Shown piece after piece: positions 1 through 9,327 of a stretch of 64,000 nt of DNA; position 1 is the first letter of the stretch; every line of letters starts with the position of its first letter. The DNA is taken from assembly GCA_003215935.1 (NCBI GenBank), contig QCJQ01000004.1, positions 1-64,000 of the forward strand. The letters run 5' to 3'. The position numbers and the translations under genes were made by a program. The DNA comes from Prochlorococcus sp. AG-409-D09 (lineage in GTDB: Bacteria; Cyanobacteriota; Cyanobacteriia; PCC-6307; Cyanobiaceae). Under the pieces are notes generated by a model. That model ran no database searches. It was not told where the DNA came from and worked only from the letters and a program-made list of their open reading frames with translations.

Positions 1-1103
1 CGAATACAAATATTATCACTATCTAGTAATTCAGCAAGATCATTTGAGTGAATATCTTCTACTATAAATGTAGCTAAAGAACCTCTATTTGATTGTTTTT
101 CAGGTTCAGGCCCTAAGACTTTTAAACGATCAATTTCTTTTAAATGATTAAAGAGAATTCTTGTGAGATTTTTTTCATATTCATGAATTTTTTCTAGACC
201 TATTTTATTTAGATAAACTAATGCTTTCCCTAGACCTATAGCTTCTCCTATTGCAGGTGTTCCTGCTTCGAATTTGTGTGGTAATTCTGCCCAATTACTA
301 TATTCAAGAAATACTTCATTAATCATTTCTCCACCTCCAAGAAAAGGTGGCATCTCTTCTAGAATTTCTTCTCTTGCCCAAAGAAAACCTATCCCTGTTG
401 GACCACAAAGTTTATGAGAAGAGCCTGCAAGAAAATCAATATTCATGGATGTTACATCAATTGGTTGGTGAGCTAAACTTTGACAGGCATCTAAAAGAAC
501 TAAAGAACCATTTGCATGAGCTAATTTCGCAATCTTTTTAATAGGGTTACAACATCCAATGGTATTACTTATATGAACCAGACTAATTAAACGTGTTCTA
601 TCATTCAATTTACTTTTGAAGTCTTCAAGATCGAGTTCTCCATTAGGCGTAATATTTGCGAAATTAATTTTTACTTTCTTTTCTTGAGCAATTATTTGCC
701 ATGGAACAATATTGCTATGATGCTCCATAATTGTAAGAAGTATTTGATCGCCTTCATTTAGATTTTTTCTTGCCCATGATTGAGCCACAAGATTGATTGC
801 TTCGGTTGCATTGCGAGTAAAAACTATTTCAGCAGAAGATTTAGCTTTAATAAATTTTGAAGTTATTTCCCTAGCATTCTCAAATTCCGCCGTTGCTATT
901 GCACTTAATTGATGAGCACCTCTATGGACGTTGGAATTTTTATGTTTGTAATAATCTTGTATAGCCTCGATAACTTGAATAGGTTTTTGGCTAGTGGCAG
1001 CATGATCTAGATAAATTAGATTTTTTTTACCTGTTGCATTTTGAGAAAAGATTGGGAAATCTTTTCTTGTGAATTCAGCAAGATCTACTTTGTCATTCTG
1101 CAT
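1..1103 (-). CDS. sufS: cysteine desulfurase SufS (partial, C-terminus outside window)
   Basis: PLP-dependent cysteine desulfurase of the SUF system; it removes sulfur from cysteine as an enzyme persulfide for Fe-S assembly. About 367 codons are present, reading from ATG at 1103 off the left edge. Visible family landmarks are YLDHAATSQKP near the N-terminus, TRNATEAINLVA, IMEHHSNIVPWQ, and SSHKLCGPTGIGFLW, whose Lys should be the PLP Schiff-base lysine. The active-site Cys loop lies outside the window. The start codon shares one base with the sufD stop (TAATG), so translation is probably coupled at the end of the sufBCDS operon. The identification is firm. Confidence 0.95.
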   Translation of the reverse strand, partial: MQNDKVDLAEFTRKDFPIFSQNATGKKNLIYLDHAATSQKPIQVIEAIQDYYKHKNSNVHRGAHQLSAIATAEFENAREITSKFIKAKSSAEIVFTRNATEAINLVAQSWARKNLNEGDQILLTIMEHHSNIVPWQIIAQEKKVKINFANITPNGELDLEDFKSKLNDRTRLISLVHISNTIGCCNPIKKIAKLAHANGSLVLLDACQSLAHQPIDVTSMNIDFLAGSSHKLCGPTGIGFLWAREEILEEMPPFLGGGEMINEVFLEYSNWAELPHKFEAGTPAIGEAIGLGKALVYLNKIGLEKIHEYEKNLTRILFNHLKEIDRLKVLGPEPEKQSNRGSLATFIVEDIHSNDLAELLDSDNICI

Positions 1104-2353
1104 TATTCAGACCCTTTAATTAAATCATTGAAATTGGCAGTCCAATAGGTTGAATTACAAGGTAGATTCTTTAGAATTTCTTGACAAAACCCTTTTAGCA
1201 ATAGAGCATTAGCGCTCTCATTATTGATGCCTCTACTACGTAGATAAAATATTTCTTCTTCTTGTAATTGGCTAATAGTTGCACCATGACTGCATCTAAC
1301 ATCGTCAGCAATAATTTCCAATTGTGGTTTAGTATCTATTTGTGCTCGTTTCGATAAAATAAGATTTCTACTTAGTTGTGCTGCTTTTGTTTGTTGTGCA
1401 ATTTGAGGAACTTCGATTACACCATTAAAAATTGAATGAGATTGATCATTTGCAATTGCTTTTTGTAATTGATCTAATTCTCCATTTGGGCCATTAAATT
1501 TAACAAATGAATGAGTTGCAATTTGATCATTATTATTACAAATTTGTAGTCCTTTTAGATTTGTTTTTGCATTTCCTGATGTTTGTACTACACGTGGCTC
1601 CAAGCGACTTAAATTCCAACCTTCCTGAATAAAAGTAAATGAATATTCACTGTTTTCCTTTTGTTGCGTTGCAATGTGGCTTAATAAATTAGATTTTTTA
1701 TTACCTCCAAGGCTTATTAATCCATGATTTAGTTTTGAGTTTTTACCCATAACTATTTCAATAATATGACTTTGAGCAGAACTCTCAGAACCTAGTATTA
1801 CTTCTAATAAATTTAATTCTGCATTGTCTTCAAGGTGAATTAATATCCTTTTTGAATTAAAGTCTTTACTATTTGCAGGTATAATTATTTCTATTCCAGG
1901 TAGATTATTTTCATTGACTTTGAATGCCAATATTTGATTAATTGATGAATTATTAATTGCGATGGGCCATGTTTTATGACACTGACACTCTTCTAAGGTT
2001 TGACCAATAGATTTTTCTATTTCAGAGTCAGTTAATGGTTCTATTCCTTTTGGAAATTTGATTTTATCTTGGGGATTACCATTATCTTTTAATAGAATTC
2101 TGAAATAATCTTTCCCTGGATTAGGTAAATTATTGATATCTATCTGATGGTTTGTTTCTTTATTCGTATTAATATTTAACTCAAGAATGTTAGATAGACG
2201 CTTTAAATTAGTTAACTTCCAATCTTCTTCTTTATGAGTTGGAAAACCAATTTTTGGGACACATTGTTTTCCGCTTTCTTGTATATTTTTTAATATTCCT
2301 TTTGCTTCAGGAATAGAATTTAACCATTTTTGAACAATTAAATCATTGGTCAT
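1103..2353 (-). CDS. sufD: Fe-S assembly scaffold subunit SufD
   Basis: Component of the SufBCD scaffold on which Fe-S clusters are built. The protein has 416 residues; the conserved core is in the C-terminal third, with the family block [14 protein letters not shown] followed by [11 protein letters not shown]. The N-terminal part ([17 protein letters not shown]) also matches SufD. The ATG overlaps the last four bases of sufC and the stop overlaps the sufS start, so the three genes form one tightly coupled unit. Asn/Lys/Ile-rich composition follows the AT-rich genome. SufB and SufD are paralogues, but the order sufB-sufC-sufD-sufS and the divergence from the longer SufB settle the assignment. 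Confidence 0.95.
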   Translation of the reverse strand: MTNDLIVQKWLNSIPEAKGILKNIQESGKQCVPKIGFPTHKEEDWKLTNLKRLSNILELNINTNKETNHQIDINNLPNPGKDYFRILLKDNGNPQDKIKFPKGIEPLTDSEIEKSIGQTLEECQCHKTWPIAINNSSINQILAFKVNENNLPGIEIIIPANSKDFNSKRILIHLEDNAELNLLEVILGSESSAQSHIIEIVMGKNSKLNHGLISLGGNKKSNLLSHIATQQKENSEYSFTFIQEGWNLSRLEPRVVQTSGNAKTNLKGLQICNNNDQIATHSFVKFNGPNGELDQLQKAIANDQSHSIFNGVIEVPQIAQQTKAAQLSRNLILSKRAQIDTKPQLEIIADDVRCSHGATISQLQEEEIFYLRSRGINNESANALLLKGFCQEILKNLPCNSTYWTANFNDLIKGSE

Positions 2354-3141
2354 GATTTGTCTCCTTTTATTTCCTCATATTTATTTAGCCAGTCATAACC
2401 CTCTTTCTCTAATTCAATAGCCAGTTCAGGTCCACCTGTTTGCATGATTTTTCCATCTGACATGATATGTACATAGTCAGGGGTTATTTCATTTAATAAT
2501 CTTTGATAGTGAGTAATCAAAATTGTTGCAGTAGATTTTGTAGAGAGTTTTTTGACTCCTGATGCAACTATTCGCAATGCATCTATATCAAGTCCAGAGT
2601 CAGTTTCATCTAAAATTGCTACAGAAGGATTTAGTAAAGCCATTTGAAGTATTTCATTTCTCTTTTTTTCTCCACCAGAAAATCCTTCATTTACGCTTCT
2701 TTCTAAAAATGTTGGCTTCATTTGGACTAAATCTAATTTTGCACGAACTAAGTCTTCAAATTCAAATGTATCTAATTCAGTTTCTCCTATTTCCTTTCTT
2801 CTGCTATTAGTTGCTACTCTAAGAAATTCTAGGTTACTAACACCTGGTATTTCAATTGGATATTGGAATCCAAGAAATATGCCAATTCGAGCTCTTTCTT
2901 CAGCTTCTAATTCGAGTAAATTTTGATTCTTGAATAATACATTTCCAGAAATTACTTTATATGCTGGGTGTCCTGCAATGACTTTAGAAAGGGTACTTTT
3001 ACCGCATCCATTTCTACCCATTATTGCGTGGATTTCCCCAGCTTTTATTTTTAGATTGACACCATTAAGTATTTGTTGATCTTCTACTGAAGCTACAAGA
3101 TCTTTTATTTCCAGTAATGTTGTAGAGTCGATTTTAGTCAC
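2350..3141 (-). CDS. sufC: Fe-S assembly ATPase SufC
   Basis: Cytosolic ABC-type ATPase of the SufBCD complex; its ATP cycle remodels the SufB-SufD pair. The protein has 263 residues with Walker [10 protein letters not shown] (42-50), the Q-loop region FLGFQYP, signature FSGGEKKR (from 154), Walker [13 protein letters not shown] (from 174) and switch histidine LITHYQR. There are no membrane segments, as expected for SufC. It sits between sufB and sufD on the minus strand, with 60 bp to sufB and a 4-bp overlap with sufD. The DETDSGLD form of the Walker B region is typical of SufC rather than of transport ATPases. Confidence 0.97.
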   Translation of the reverse strand: MTKIDSTTLLEIKDLVASVEDQQILNGVNLKIKAGEIHAIMGRNGCGKSTLSKVIAGHPAYKVISGNVLFKNQNLLELEAEERARIGIFLGFQYPIEIPGVSNLEFLRVATNSRRKEIGETELDTFEFEDLVRAKLDLVQMKPTFLERSVNEGFSGGEKKRNEILQMALLNPSVAILDETDSGLDIDALRIVASGVKKLSTKSTATILITHYQRLLNEITPDYVHIMSDGKIMQTGGPELAIELEKEGYDWLNKYEEIKGDKS

Positions 3142-3201
3142 TGCTTGTAGAGGTAAGAACGAAGGTTTCGCAAGAGAAAATTTTAGTAGATTTTAATGGA
3201 A

Positions 3202-4644
3202 CTAGCCAACTGAACCTTCTAGTTTTAAAGCTAGAAGTTTATCTGCTTCAGATGCGAATTCTAATGGTAATTCGTTAAAAACATCACTACAAAATCCACT
3301 AACTAGCATTGAGACTGCTTCTTCAAAATCAATCCCTCTACTTTGTAGGTAAAATAATTGATCTTCAGAGATTCGGCATGTGCTTGCTTCATGTTCTATG
3401 TTGGAATTTGGTTGATTCGATTTGATATAAGGATAAGTATTAGCTGATGCCTTATCTCCAATGAGCATAGAATCGCATTGGCTGTAGTTTCTAGCATTTT
3501 CAGCTTGAGGCCCAATTTGTACTAATCCACGATAACTATTGTTTGAATTGCCAGCACTTATTCCTTTACTGACTATTTTTGATCGACTATTCGATCCAAC
3601 ATGAATCATTTTTGTCCCAGTATCTGCTTTTTGGAAATTATTTGTTAACGCTATTGAATAAAATTCTCCAACAGACCCGTTCCCTTTAAGAATGCAACTT
3701 GGATATTTCCAAGTTATGGCAGAACCAGTTTCGACTTGAGACCAGCTAATTTTGCTTCTTTTGCCTCGACATTCTCCTCTTTTGGTTACAAAGTTATATA
3801 TACCTCCAACCCCTTTTTCATTTCCTGAATACCAGTTTTGCACAGTTGAATATTTAATAGTAGCGTCATCAAGAGCAATCAGTTCTACAACGGCAGCGTG
3901 TAAAGTATTTGTATCAAACATTGGAGCGGTACATCCTTCTAAATAACTAACCGATGCTCTTTCTTCTGCAATAATCAAGGTTCGTTCAAATTGTCCAGTA
4001 TCTCCTGAATTAATTCTGAAATATGAGGATAAATCCATAGGACATTTCACTCCCTTTGGAATAAAAACAAAGGAACCATCACTAAATACTGCAGAATTAA
4101 GTGCAGCAAAAAAATTGTCTGTTATTGGGACTACACTGCCTAAATAACGCTTAATAAGTTCAGGATATAGAGAGACAGCTTCAGAAATAGAGCAGAAGAT
4201 AACCCCACTTTCTGCTAGTTTTTCTTTATAGGTTGTAGCTATAGAAACACTATCAAAAACAGCATCAACAGCAACATTTGCTATTCTTTTTTGCTCACTT
4301 AAAGGTATGCCAAGCTTATCAAAAGTTTCTAATAGTTTAGGATCAACCTCTTCAAGACTTGCTTTTTTTTGATTTTGTTTTGGTGCTGCATAATAAATAA
4401 TATCTTGATAATCTATTTTAGGATATTTTAATTCCGCCCAATCGGGCTCTTTCATCTTTAACCATTGACTATATGCTCGAAGTCTAAAATTTAAAAGAAA
4501 TTCAGGCTCTTTCTTTTTGAGTGAGATTAATCTCACAATATCTTCGTTAATACCTTTATCTATCTTTTCTGTTTCAATATCAGTAGTGAAACCATATTTG
4601 TATGGTTTAGAAACAATTTGATCAACTGTATTTGCATTACTCAT
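3202..4644 (-). CDS. sufB: Fe-S assembly scaffold subunit SufB
   Basis: First gene of the sufBCDS operon and main cluster-building scaffold. The protein has 480 residues, the usual SufB length. Conserved blocks include [58 protein letters not shown] and, near the C-terminus, [21 protein letters not shown]. No intein interrupts the gene. It is transcribed away from sufR through a 274-bp spacer that should hold the SufR operator. Regulation by SufR, which derepresses under iron or oxidative stress, is established in other cyanobacteria and is inferred here from the arrangement. Confidence 0.97.
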   Translation of the reverse strand: MSNANTVDQIVSKPYKYGFTTDIETEKIDKGINEDIVRLISLKKKEPEFLLNFRLRAYSQWLKMKEPDWAELKYPKIDYQDIIYYAAPKQNQKKASLEEVDPKLLETFDKLGIPLSEQKRIANVAVDAVFDSVSIATTYKEKLAESGVIFCSISEAVSLYPELIKRYLGSVVPITDNFFAALNSAVFSDGSFVFIPKGVKCPMDLSSYFRINSGDTGQFERTLIIAEERASVSYLEGCTAPMFDTNTLHAAVVELIALDDATIKYSTVQNWYSGNEKGVGGIYNFVTKRGECRGKRSKISWSQVETGSAITWKYPSCILKGNGSVGEFYSIALTNNFQKADTGTKMIHVGSNSRSKIVSKGISAGNSNNSYRGLVQIGPQAENARNYSQCDSMLIGDKASANTYPYIKSNQPNSNIEHEASTCRISEDQLFYLQSRGIDFEEAVSMLVSGFCSDVFNELPLEFASEADKLLALKLEGSVG

Positions 4645-4790
4645 GGTCTTGATTCCGGTTGATAAAAACAGTATCTTTTTTAAGTTTTTTGGGTTTGATC
4701 AAAAAGTTTACTTTTAGATCATTAAAGAGCTTCCTTTAAGCATCTCATTTCATTAATAGCGAAAATAATGCTTTAAGGTTACTTAGATAC

Positions 4791-4806
4791 GAAACGATTA
4801 TGTTTC
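4791..4806. promoter_or_regulatory. candidate SufR operator (inverted repeat)
   Basis: In the divergent sufB/sufR spacer there is a perfect inverted repeat GAAAC-GATTAT-GTTTC (5-bp arms, 6-bp spacer). Described cyanobacterial SufR sites have the form CAAC-N6-GTTG, so the spacing and the AAC/GTT core fit, although the outer bases differ. It lies 147 bp before the sufB start and 113 bp before the sufR start. The operator role is inferred from position and symmetry. Confidence 0.5.
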
Positions 4807-4918
4807 CTTAACAGATACTAGGTCACAATGGTGAGAAGCTAATGAGCTTGTCATTTTGCTTGAATAAATGCATTATCAAAATAAATATGCAAATGTTCTC
4901 AAAGACTGAAAACGTGCA

Positions 4919-5566
4919 ATGACTTCTCAAATGCAAGTCAAAACTCGTGAGGCAACTTTATCTCATCTATTAAAGGATGGAGAAAGCAGTGCAAGTCGGT
5001 TGGCTTCAGTTATGAGAATCTCTGTTCAGGCAATGAGAAGACATCTGCGAAATCTCGAGCAAGAAGGGCTTATAGAATCAAATTCCATTTCATTGGGTCC
5101 AGGAAGACCTTCGAATTTATGGCATCTAACTTCGCTAGGTCATAATTATTTTAATTCTGGTAAAGGTGGCGAGCAGTTTGCATTGGAATTGCTTCATTTA
5201 CTAGAGTCAACTCTTTCTAAAAATAAAACTGATCAAATCTTGAGAGATCTAGCTGTTCAAAAGGCAAATGTTTATAGAAGAATAATAGGTTCAGGAGCAA
5301 TTCAGACTCGTTTAAAAAAACTTATAGAACTTAGGATGAAAGAGGGATATATTTCTGATTTTCATCTTTGTTCTGAAAATAATTCGAGTTGGTATTTAAA
5401 TGCTTTTTCTTGTTCTATAAGAGGGATTGCTGAAAGATTTCCTATTGTTTGTGATCAGGAATTACAATTAATTCGTTATATTTTCCCTGACTGTAATGTT
5501 GAACGTGTTCAATGGATAATAACAACTGGACACACTTGTGGATTTAAAATCACTCCTAACTCTTAA
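4919..5566 (+). CDS. sufR: Fe-S biogenesis repressor SufR
   Basis: DNA-binding repressor of the suf operon that itself carries an Fe-S cluster. The protein has 215 residues, with an N-terminal winged helix (about 10-75: ATLSHLLKDGESSASRLASVM, then a recognition helix around SVQAMRRHLRNLEQEG). The C-terminal half carries cysteines at 151, 165, 178, 192 and 207. Those in AFSCSIRGI, PIVCDQEL and GHTCGFK fit the SufR cluster-binding pattern. The gene is divergent from sufB, the standard cyanobacterial arrangement. The downstream hypothetical gene starts 6 bp after its stop and is probably cotranscribed. Confidence 0.93.
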   Translation: MTSQMQVKTREATLSHLLKDGESSASRLASVMRISVQAMRRHLRNLEQEGLIESNSISLGPGRPSNLWHLTSLGHNYFNSGKGGEQFALELLHLLESTLSKNKTDQILRDLAVQKANVYRRIIGSGAIQTRLKKLIELRMKEGYISDFHLCSENNSSWYLNAFSCSIRGIAERFPIVCDQELQLIRYIFPDCNVERVQWIITTGHTCGFKITPNS

Positions 5567-5571
5567 GATCT

Positions 5572-5946
5572 ATGATTAATTCTGGGCAAAATAGTAATAA
5601 AAGTCCATTAAGTTTGGAAGAAATTAAAAGAATAGATCAAACGAATCTTCCTTTATTAGAAAAGCACCATTTGCGTTTATTAGCCCATTGTTTAGCATGT
5701 TTTAAATTAATGTCTCAAGAAGAATCTAAGTTAAATCGTTTGCCTGAAAGAGGAGATTGGTTGAAATGGTGTTTAGATAATCCTAATCTTAAAAACGATA
5801 AGGAATTTTTAACTTTACTTCTAGAGCAATTTGCAGTAGCGGCAACCCAATTAAATACTCTTGCATCTAAAAAGAATATTGCGCCTTTACAATTATGTTT
5901 AGATGATCTTATAGAAAATTATACAGAAAATTTAACGATTCAATGA
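5572..5946 (+). CDS. conserved hypothetical protein, 124 aa
   Basis: I do not recognise a named family. The protein is soluble and mostly helical by appearance, with no signal peptide or membrane segment. A central HHLRLLAHCLACFKLM stretch and a LPERGDWLKWCLDNPN block look conserved in type. It starts 6 bp after the sufR stop, so it likely shares the sufR transcript. Whether it has any part in Fe-S metabolism cannot be told; it contains three cysteines close to the middle and one near the C-terminus, but no CxxC pair. Confidence 0.75.
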   Translation: MINSGQNSNKSPLSLEEIKRIDQTNLPLLEKHHLRLLAHCLACFKLMSQEESKLNRLPERGDWLKWCLDNPNLKNDKEFLTLLLEQFAVAATQLNTLASKKNIAPLQLCLDDLIENYTENLTIQ

Positions 5947-6248
5947 TATAGGAACTCCTTTAAAGAACATAGAGGGGTGGTTTTGATTTTTTCTTAGACC
6001 TGATCCCAAAGAAAAACAGATGATTTTTCAACTTAGATTTGGGAAAATTTTTATTTAGATTTTTTTTAGTAAAATTTGTAGTTTCTAAAATCTTTTTAAA
6101 AAACCTTTGACAGCAAGCTTTTTTGGGGTTCAGTGCCACCTCAGTATGTTTGCCTGTAGTCAGTAGATCCTGACCACACCATCGAGAATGAGGCTTTTCA
6201 GAACATACTTGTTCCACTGATCCCAAACAAAAACGGAGGTTTTTAGGC
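5947..6248 (+). other. 302-bp spacer with T/A-rich half and structured half
   Basis: The left half (5947-6110) is T/A-rich and I see no gene in it. The right half (6124-6248) has higher GC and contains the nested stem structure listed separately. A 22-base imperfect direct repeat links 6001-6022 with 6218-6239 (about 18 of 22 identical). Minus-strand open frames crossing this spacer end inside flanking sequence and have no family resemblance, so I do not call them. Confidence 0.6.
6126..6244 (+). promoter_or_regulatory. candidate structured RNA leader / riboswitch-like element
   Basis: Four nested helices can be drawn by hand. P1 pairs 6126-6135 with 6215-6224 (GGGTTCAGTG with CACTGATCCC, one T-T mismatch). 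P2 pairs 6143-6150 with 6202-6209 (AGTATGTT with AACATACT, perfect). P3 pairs 6152-6155 with 6191-6194 (GCCT with AGGC). P4 is a hairpin pairing 6159-6163 with 6170-6174 (GTCAG with CTGAC). Directly after P1, AAAAAC-GGAG-GTTTTT (6229-6244) puts the Shine-Dalgarno GGAG in a 4-base loop just before the GTG at 6249. The pairing is seen in the sequence; expression, ligand and regulatory role are inference. It does not match a riboswitch class I know. Confidence 0.5.
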
Positions 6249-7346
6249 GTGAGCCTTGATAAAGAATCCCTGTCACGTCTAACTCTTCGTCAATTGCGTC
6301 GTAAAGCAAGTGATGTTGGCGTTCCTCTTTATAGTAGAAAAACAAAAGCTGCTCTAGTTAAAGAGATTGCGTTATATACAGAAAAAAAATCAAACGAAAA
6401 GAATTCGGAGGTTGTTGCTTCTACCCTTGAATTAAATCAAAATGATAATAGGAATTACTCTGCTTCGTTTATTGAACAAACTAAAGTAGTTTTTCTTCCT
6501 AAAGATCCAGAATGGGCTTATGTTTTTTGGGAAATTTCTGAATCAGATAGAAATAAAGCGCTTTCTCAAGGTGCAAGTAGGTTATGTCTGAGATTGGTTG
6601 ACGTCACTGGAAATGATCAAGGCATGCCCAATCCAGGAACTCTTAGAGAGGTAACAGTAGATAGTCATAGCACTGAATGGTATTTACCTATTCCGATGGG
6701 AGATAGAGAATACATAGTGGAACTTGGATATAGACTTGGCTTTAATTGGATGTCATTAGCGTTGTCATCCCCTGCACGCGTTCCTTCTTTTCATCCAAGC
6801 GATCAAATATTGGATCAATTTGTTCCTTTTAGTTTAGAGATTGCACCTAAGACTGAAGAAGTTAATTCTTCCGCTCCACTGCTTGAAGAAAGAGATAGTG
6901 GATTACATGAACGTCTTTATCAATCTGCAACAACTAACTCTAGAAAAATAAGAATAGGATCAGAAGAATTTCAAGAAGGAAGTTTAACAAATCAGCATTT
7001 GAATGAATCAGGCGCAGGTTTGTGGTCTAGTGGTATTAATGATTCTGGTATTGGTGGAGTCTTCCCTAGAGCCCGTTCTTTTTGGCTTGTAGCAGATGCA
7101 GAGTTAATTGTTTATGGTTCTACTGATCCTGCAGCTAAATTGACAATTGGTGGAGAAAAAATTCCTTTAGCTAGCGATGGAACTTTTAGATTACAAGTAC
7201 CATTTAGAGATGGTATACAAAATTATCTTATAGAAGCTGAAGATGCAGAAGGGGCTCAGAGAAGGAATATAGTCTTAAACTTTGAAAGATCTACACCAGA
7301 AGATAATACAAATCCAAATCAAAAATTAGCATCTGAATGGTTTTAA
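6249..7346 (+). CDS. DUF4912 protein with SAP/Rho-N-like N-terminus
   Basis: The protein has 365 residues and starts at GTG 6249, 9 bp behind CGGAGG. Residues 1-40 (LTLRQLRRKASDVGVPLYSRKTKAALVKEI) resemble the Rho N-terminal/SAP-type helical domain that binds nucleic acid. Residues 75-200 match DUF4912 (VVFLPKDPEWAYVFWEISE, then WYLPIPMGDREYIVELGY). The C-terminal part (about 275-350) has a second beta-rich block (ARSFWLVADAELIVYGSTD). The domain pairing is common in cyanobacteria and its function is not established. The structured leader suggests post-transcriptional control. Confidence 0.85.
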   Translation: MSLDKESLSRLTLRQLRRKASDVGVPLYSRKTKAALVKEIALYTEKKSNEKNSEVVASTLELNQNDNRNYSASFIEQTKVVFLPKDPEWAYVFWEISESDRNKALSQGASRLCLRLVDVTGNDQGMPNPGTLREVTVDSHSTEWYLPIPMGDREYIVELGYRLGFNWMSLALSSPARVPSFHPSDQILDQFVPFSLEIAPKTEEVNSSAPLLEERDSGLHERLYQSATTNSRKIRIGSEEFQEGSLTNQHLNESGAGLWSSGINDSGIGGVFPRARSFWLVADAELIVYGSTDPAAKLTIGGEKIPLASDGTFRLQVPFRDGIQNYLIEAEDAEGAQRRNIVLNFERSTPEDNTNPNQKLASEWF

Positions 7347-7368
7347 TTTTTCATAATGATTTATTAAA

Positions 7369-7539
7369 ATGTTAAGTTGGCTTGTTGCATTAACTCCTTT
7401 ACTAGGTGCGGTTCTTTTCCCAATAGTAGTATCAATTACTATTGCTAAGGTTAGTTTAGGAGCCGGAATTATTTCTGCTTTAGTTCTTAGTAGTGTATGG
7501 TTTCTGGCAATGTTAAGTACAGCAGAAATGCCACATTGA
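7369..7539 (+). CDS. small conserved membrane peptide, 56 aa
   Basis: Short gene from ATG at 7369 to TGA at 7537-7539. It begins MLSWLVALTPLLGAVLFPIV and ends STAEMPH, with two hydrophobic segments (about 4-24 and 30-49) separated by a single Lys. It begins 23 bp after the DUF4912 gene on the same strand. The regular hydrophobic pattern and clean boundaries make a real gene likely. I recognise the type as a short cyanobacterial hypothetical, without known function. Confidence 0.65.
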   Translation: MLSWLVALTPLLGAVLFPIVVSITIAKVSLGAGIISALVLSSVWFLAMLSTAEMPH

Positions 7540-7547
7540 TAAAGAAT

Positions 7548-7580
7548 AAAGACTATTTTTTGTCTTTTAAGCTTTTTTCT
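7548..7580 (+). terminator. possible terminator after the 56-aa gene
   Basis: AAAGAC (7548-7553) pairs with GTCTTT (7562-7567) around an 8-base T-rich loop, followed by TAAGCTTTTTTCTTT. The stem is only 6 bp and AT-rich, so this is a weak candidate. Confidence 0.35.
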
Positions 7581-7599
7581 TTAAATAGATTTTAAACAA

Positions 7600-9249
7600 G
7601 TGTCTTCAACAGAATTTCCTCAAATCAAGATTCCTCTTGAAATCCCTTTCTTAGATCAAAAACCAGGAACTTCTGGATTAAGAAAAAGTACTAAACAATT
7701 TCAGCAACGGAATTATCTAGAGAGTTTTATAGAAGCAATCTTTAGGACGCTTCCTGGAGTTAAAAACGGTATTTTAGTTTTAGGTGGTGATGGCCGCTAT
7801 GGAAATTTACCTGCTATTGATGTAATTTTGAGAATGGCATCTGCGCATGGAATAAGTAAGATAATTACCACAAAAGGTGGAATCTTATCAACACCTGCCG
7901 CTTCTAATTTAATTCGCAAAACTGGTGCAATTGGTGGAATTATTTTATCAGCTAGCCATAATTTAGGAGGAGAAAATGGAGATTTTGGAGTTAAATTAAA
8001 TGCTTCCAATGGAGGACCTGCTGGAGAAATTCTTACCAATCAAATTTTTGAGTGTACTAAAACTCTTGATTCTTACAAGATAATCAAAGCAGGGAGAATC
8101 AATTTAGATAAGATAGGTGTTTATCAATTGGGATCAATGACAGTTCAAGTCATTGATGGAATAGACGACTATATAAGTTTGATGCAGAAAATCTTTGATT
8201 TTGATGAAATCAGCGCTTTTTTAAAGAATGATTTTCCTATTGTTTTTGATGCGCTTAATGCCGTTACAGGACCATATGCCATTCGATTATTAGAAGAACT
8301 CTTAGGTTCGCCACAAGGGACTGTTAGAAATTCAATTCCTTTAGAAGACTTTGGTGGTTGTCATCCTGATCCAAATCTCACATATGCAAAAGATTTAGCT
8401 GATTTACTTCTAAAAGGAGATAAATATTCTTTTGGAGCTGCTTGCGATGGAGATGGAGATAGAAATATGATTTTAGGCCGTCATTGCTTTGTAAACCCGA
8501 GTGATAGCTTAGCTGTTTTGACTGCAAATTATAATTCAATTCCTGGTTATGCAAATGGATTATATGGTGTAGCAAGATCAATGCCTACAAGTTCAGCCGT
8601 TGATGTTGTTGCTAAAGATTTAGGAATAAATTGTTTTGAGACACCTACAGGATGGAAGTTTTTTGGAAATCTTTTAGATGCAGAAAAAATAACTTTTTGT
8701 GGAGAAGAAAGTTTTGGAACTGGTAGCAATCATGTAAGAGAAAAAGATGGACTTTGGGCAGTTCTTTGCTGGTTGCAAGTATTAGCTCATACAAAATGCT
8801 CAGTATCTGAGTTGATACAAAAACATTGGCAACGTTATGGAAGGCACTATTATACTCGACATGATTATGAGTCAATACCTCTCGATATAGCTACTAATCT
8901 TTATAGGACTTTAGAAGATCGTATGGATAAATTAATACGAACTGATTTTGCTGGAAGGAAAATTACTATGGCTGACAATTTTAGTTATTTAGACCCTATT
9001 GATGCATCTGTCACAAAAGGACAAGGTTTGAGAATAATTTTAGAAGATGCTAGCAGAGTAGTTATTCGATTATCTGGCACTGGAACCCAAGGTGCTACTT
9101 TGCGTGTTTATTTAGAAAGTTATGTACCTTCCTCTGGTAATTTAAATGCAAATCCTCAAACATTACTTTCTGATCTGATTAAATCTATTAATGACCTTGC
9201 CCAAATCAAGAAAATGACGGGGATGAATGCTCCAACTGTTATCACTTAA
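7600..9249 (+). CDS. pgm: phosphoglucomutase (alpha-D-glucose-specific)
   Basis: Interconverts glucose 1-phosphate and glucose 6-phosphate, linking glycogen and sugar-nucleotide synthesis to central carbon flow. The protein has 549 residues, full length for the family. It has the phosphoserine loop GGIILSASHNLGG, the metal-binding loop AACDGDGDRNMILG, the sugar-binding loop FCGEESFGTGSNHVREKDG and the C-terminal phosphate-binding region VVIRLSGTGTQGATLRVYLE. The start is GTG at 7600, with no nearby in-frame ATG. The GEESFG and DGDGDR forms match the glucose-specific enzyme rather than phosphomannomutase or GlmM. Confidence 0.95.
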   Translation: MSSTEFPQIKIPLEIPFLDQKPGTSGLRKSTKQFQQRNYLESFIEAIFRTLPGVKNGILVLGGDGRYGNLPAIDVILRMASAHGISKIITTKGGILSTPAASNLIRKTGAIGGIILSASHNLGGENGDFGVKLNASNGGPAGEILTNQIFECTKTLDSYKIIKAGRINLDKIGVYQLGSMTVQVIDGIDDYISLMQKIFDFDEISAFLKNDFPIVFDALNAVTGPYAIRLLEELLGSPQGTVRNSIPLEDFGGCHPDPNLTYAKDLADLLLKGDKYSFGAACDGDGDRNMILGRHCFVNPSDSLAVLTANYNSIPGYANGLYGVARSMPTSSAVDVVAKDLGINCFETPTGWKFFGNLLDAEKITFCGEESFGTGSNHVREKDGLWAVLCWLQVLAHTKCSVSELIQKHWQRYGRHYYTRHDYESIPLDIATNLYRTLEDRMDKLIRTDFAGRKITMADNFSYLDPIDASVTKGQGLRIILEDASRVVIRLSGTGTQGATLRVYLESYVPSSGNLNANPQTLLSDLIKSINDLAQIKKMTGMNAPTVIT

Positions 9250-9260
9250 ATAAGAAATAA

Positions 9261-9311
9261 ATCGCTATATATTATCAAGACTGATTTATACTATATATAG
9301 TGATTTTATCC
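9261..9311 (+). terminator. hairpin downstream of pgm, probable terminator
   Basis: ATCGCTATATA (9261-9271) pairs with TATATAGTGAT (9294-9304) over 11 positions including one G-T wobble, followed by TTTATCC. It stands 12 bp after the pgm stop and 24 bp before the rarA start. It could end the pgm transcript or sit in the rarA leader. The T run is short. Confidence 0.4.
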
Positions 9312-9327
9312 ATAAATAATAGTCACC

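Noticed and set aside
5960-6345. Minus-strand frames of 88 and 61 codons over the structured leader
   Set aside because: They cross the start of a convincing gene, show no family motif and have odd composition; the leader structure explains the base bias.
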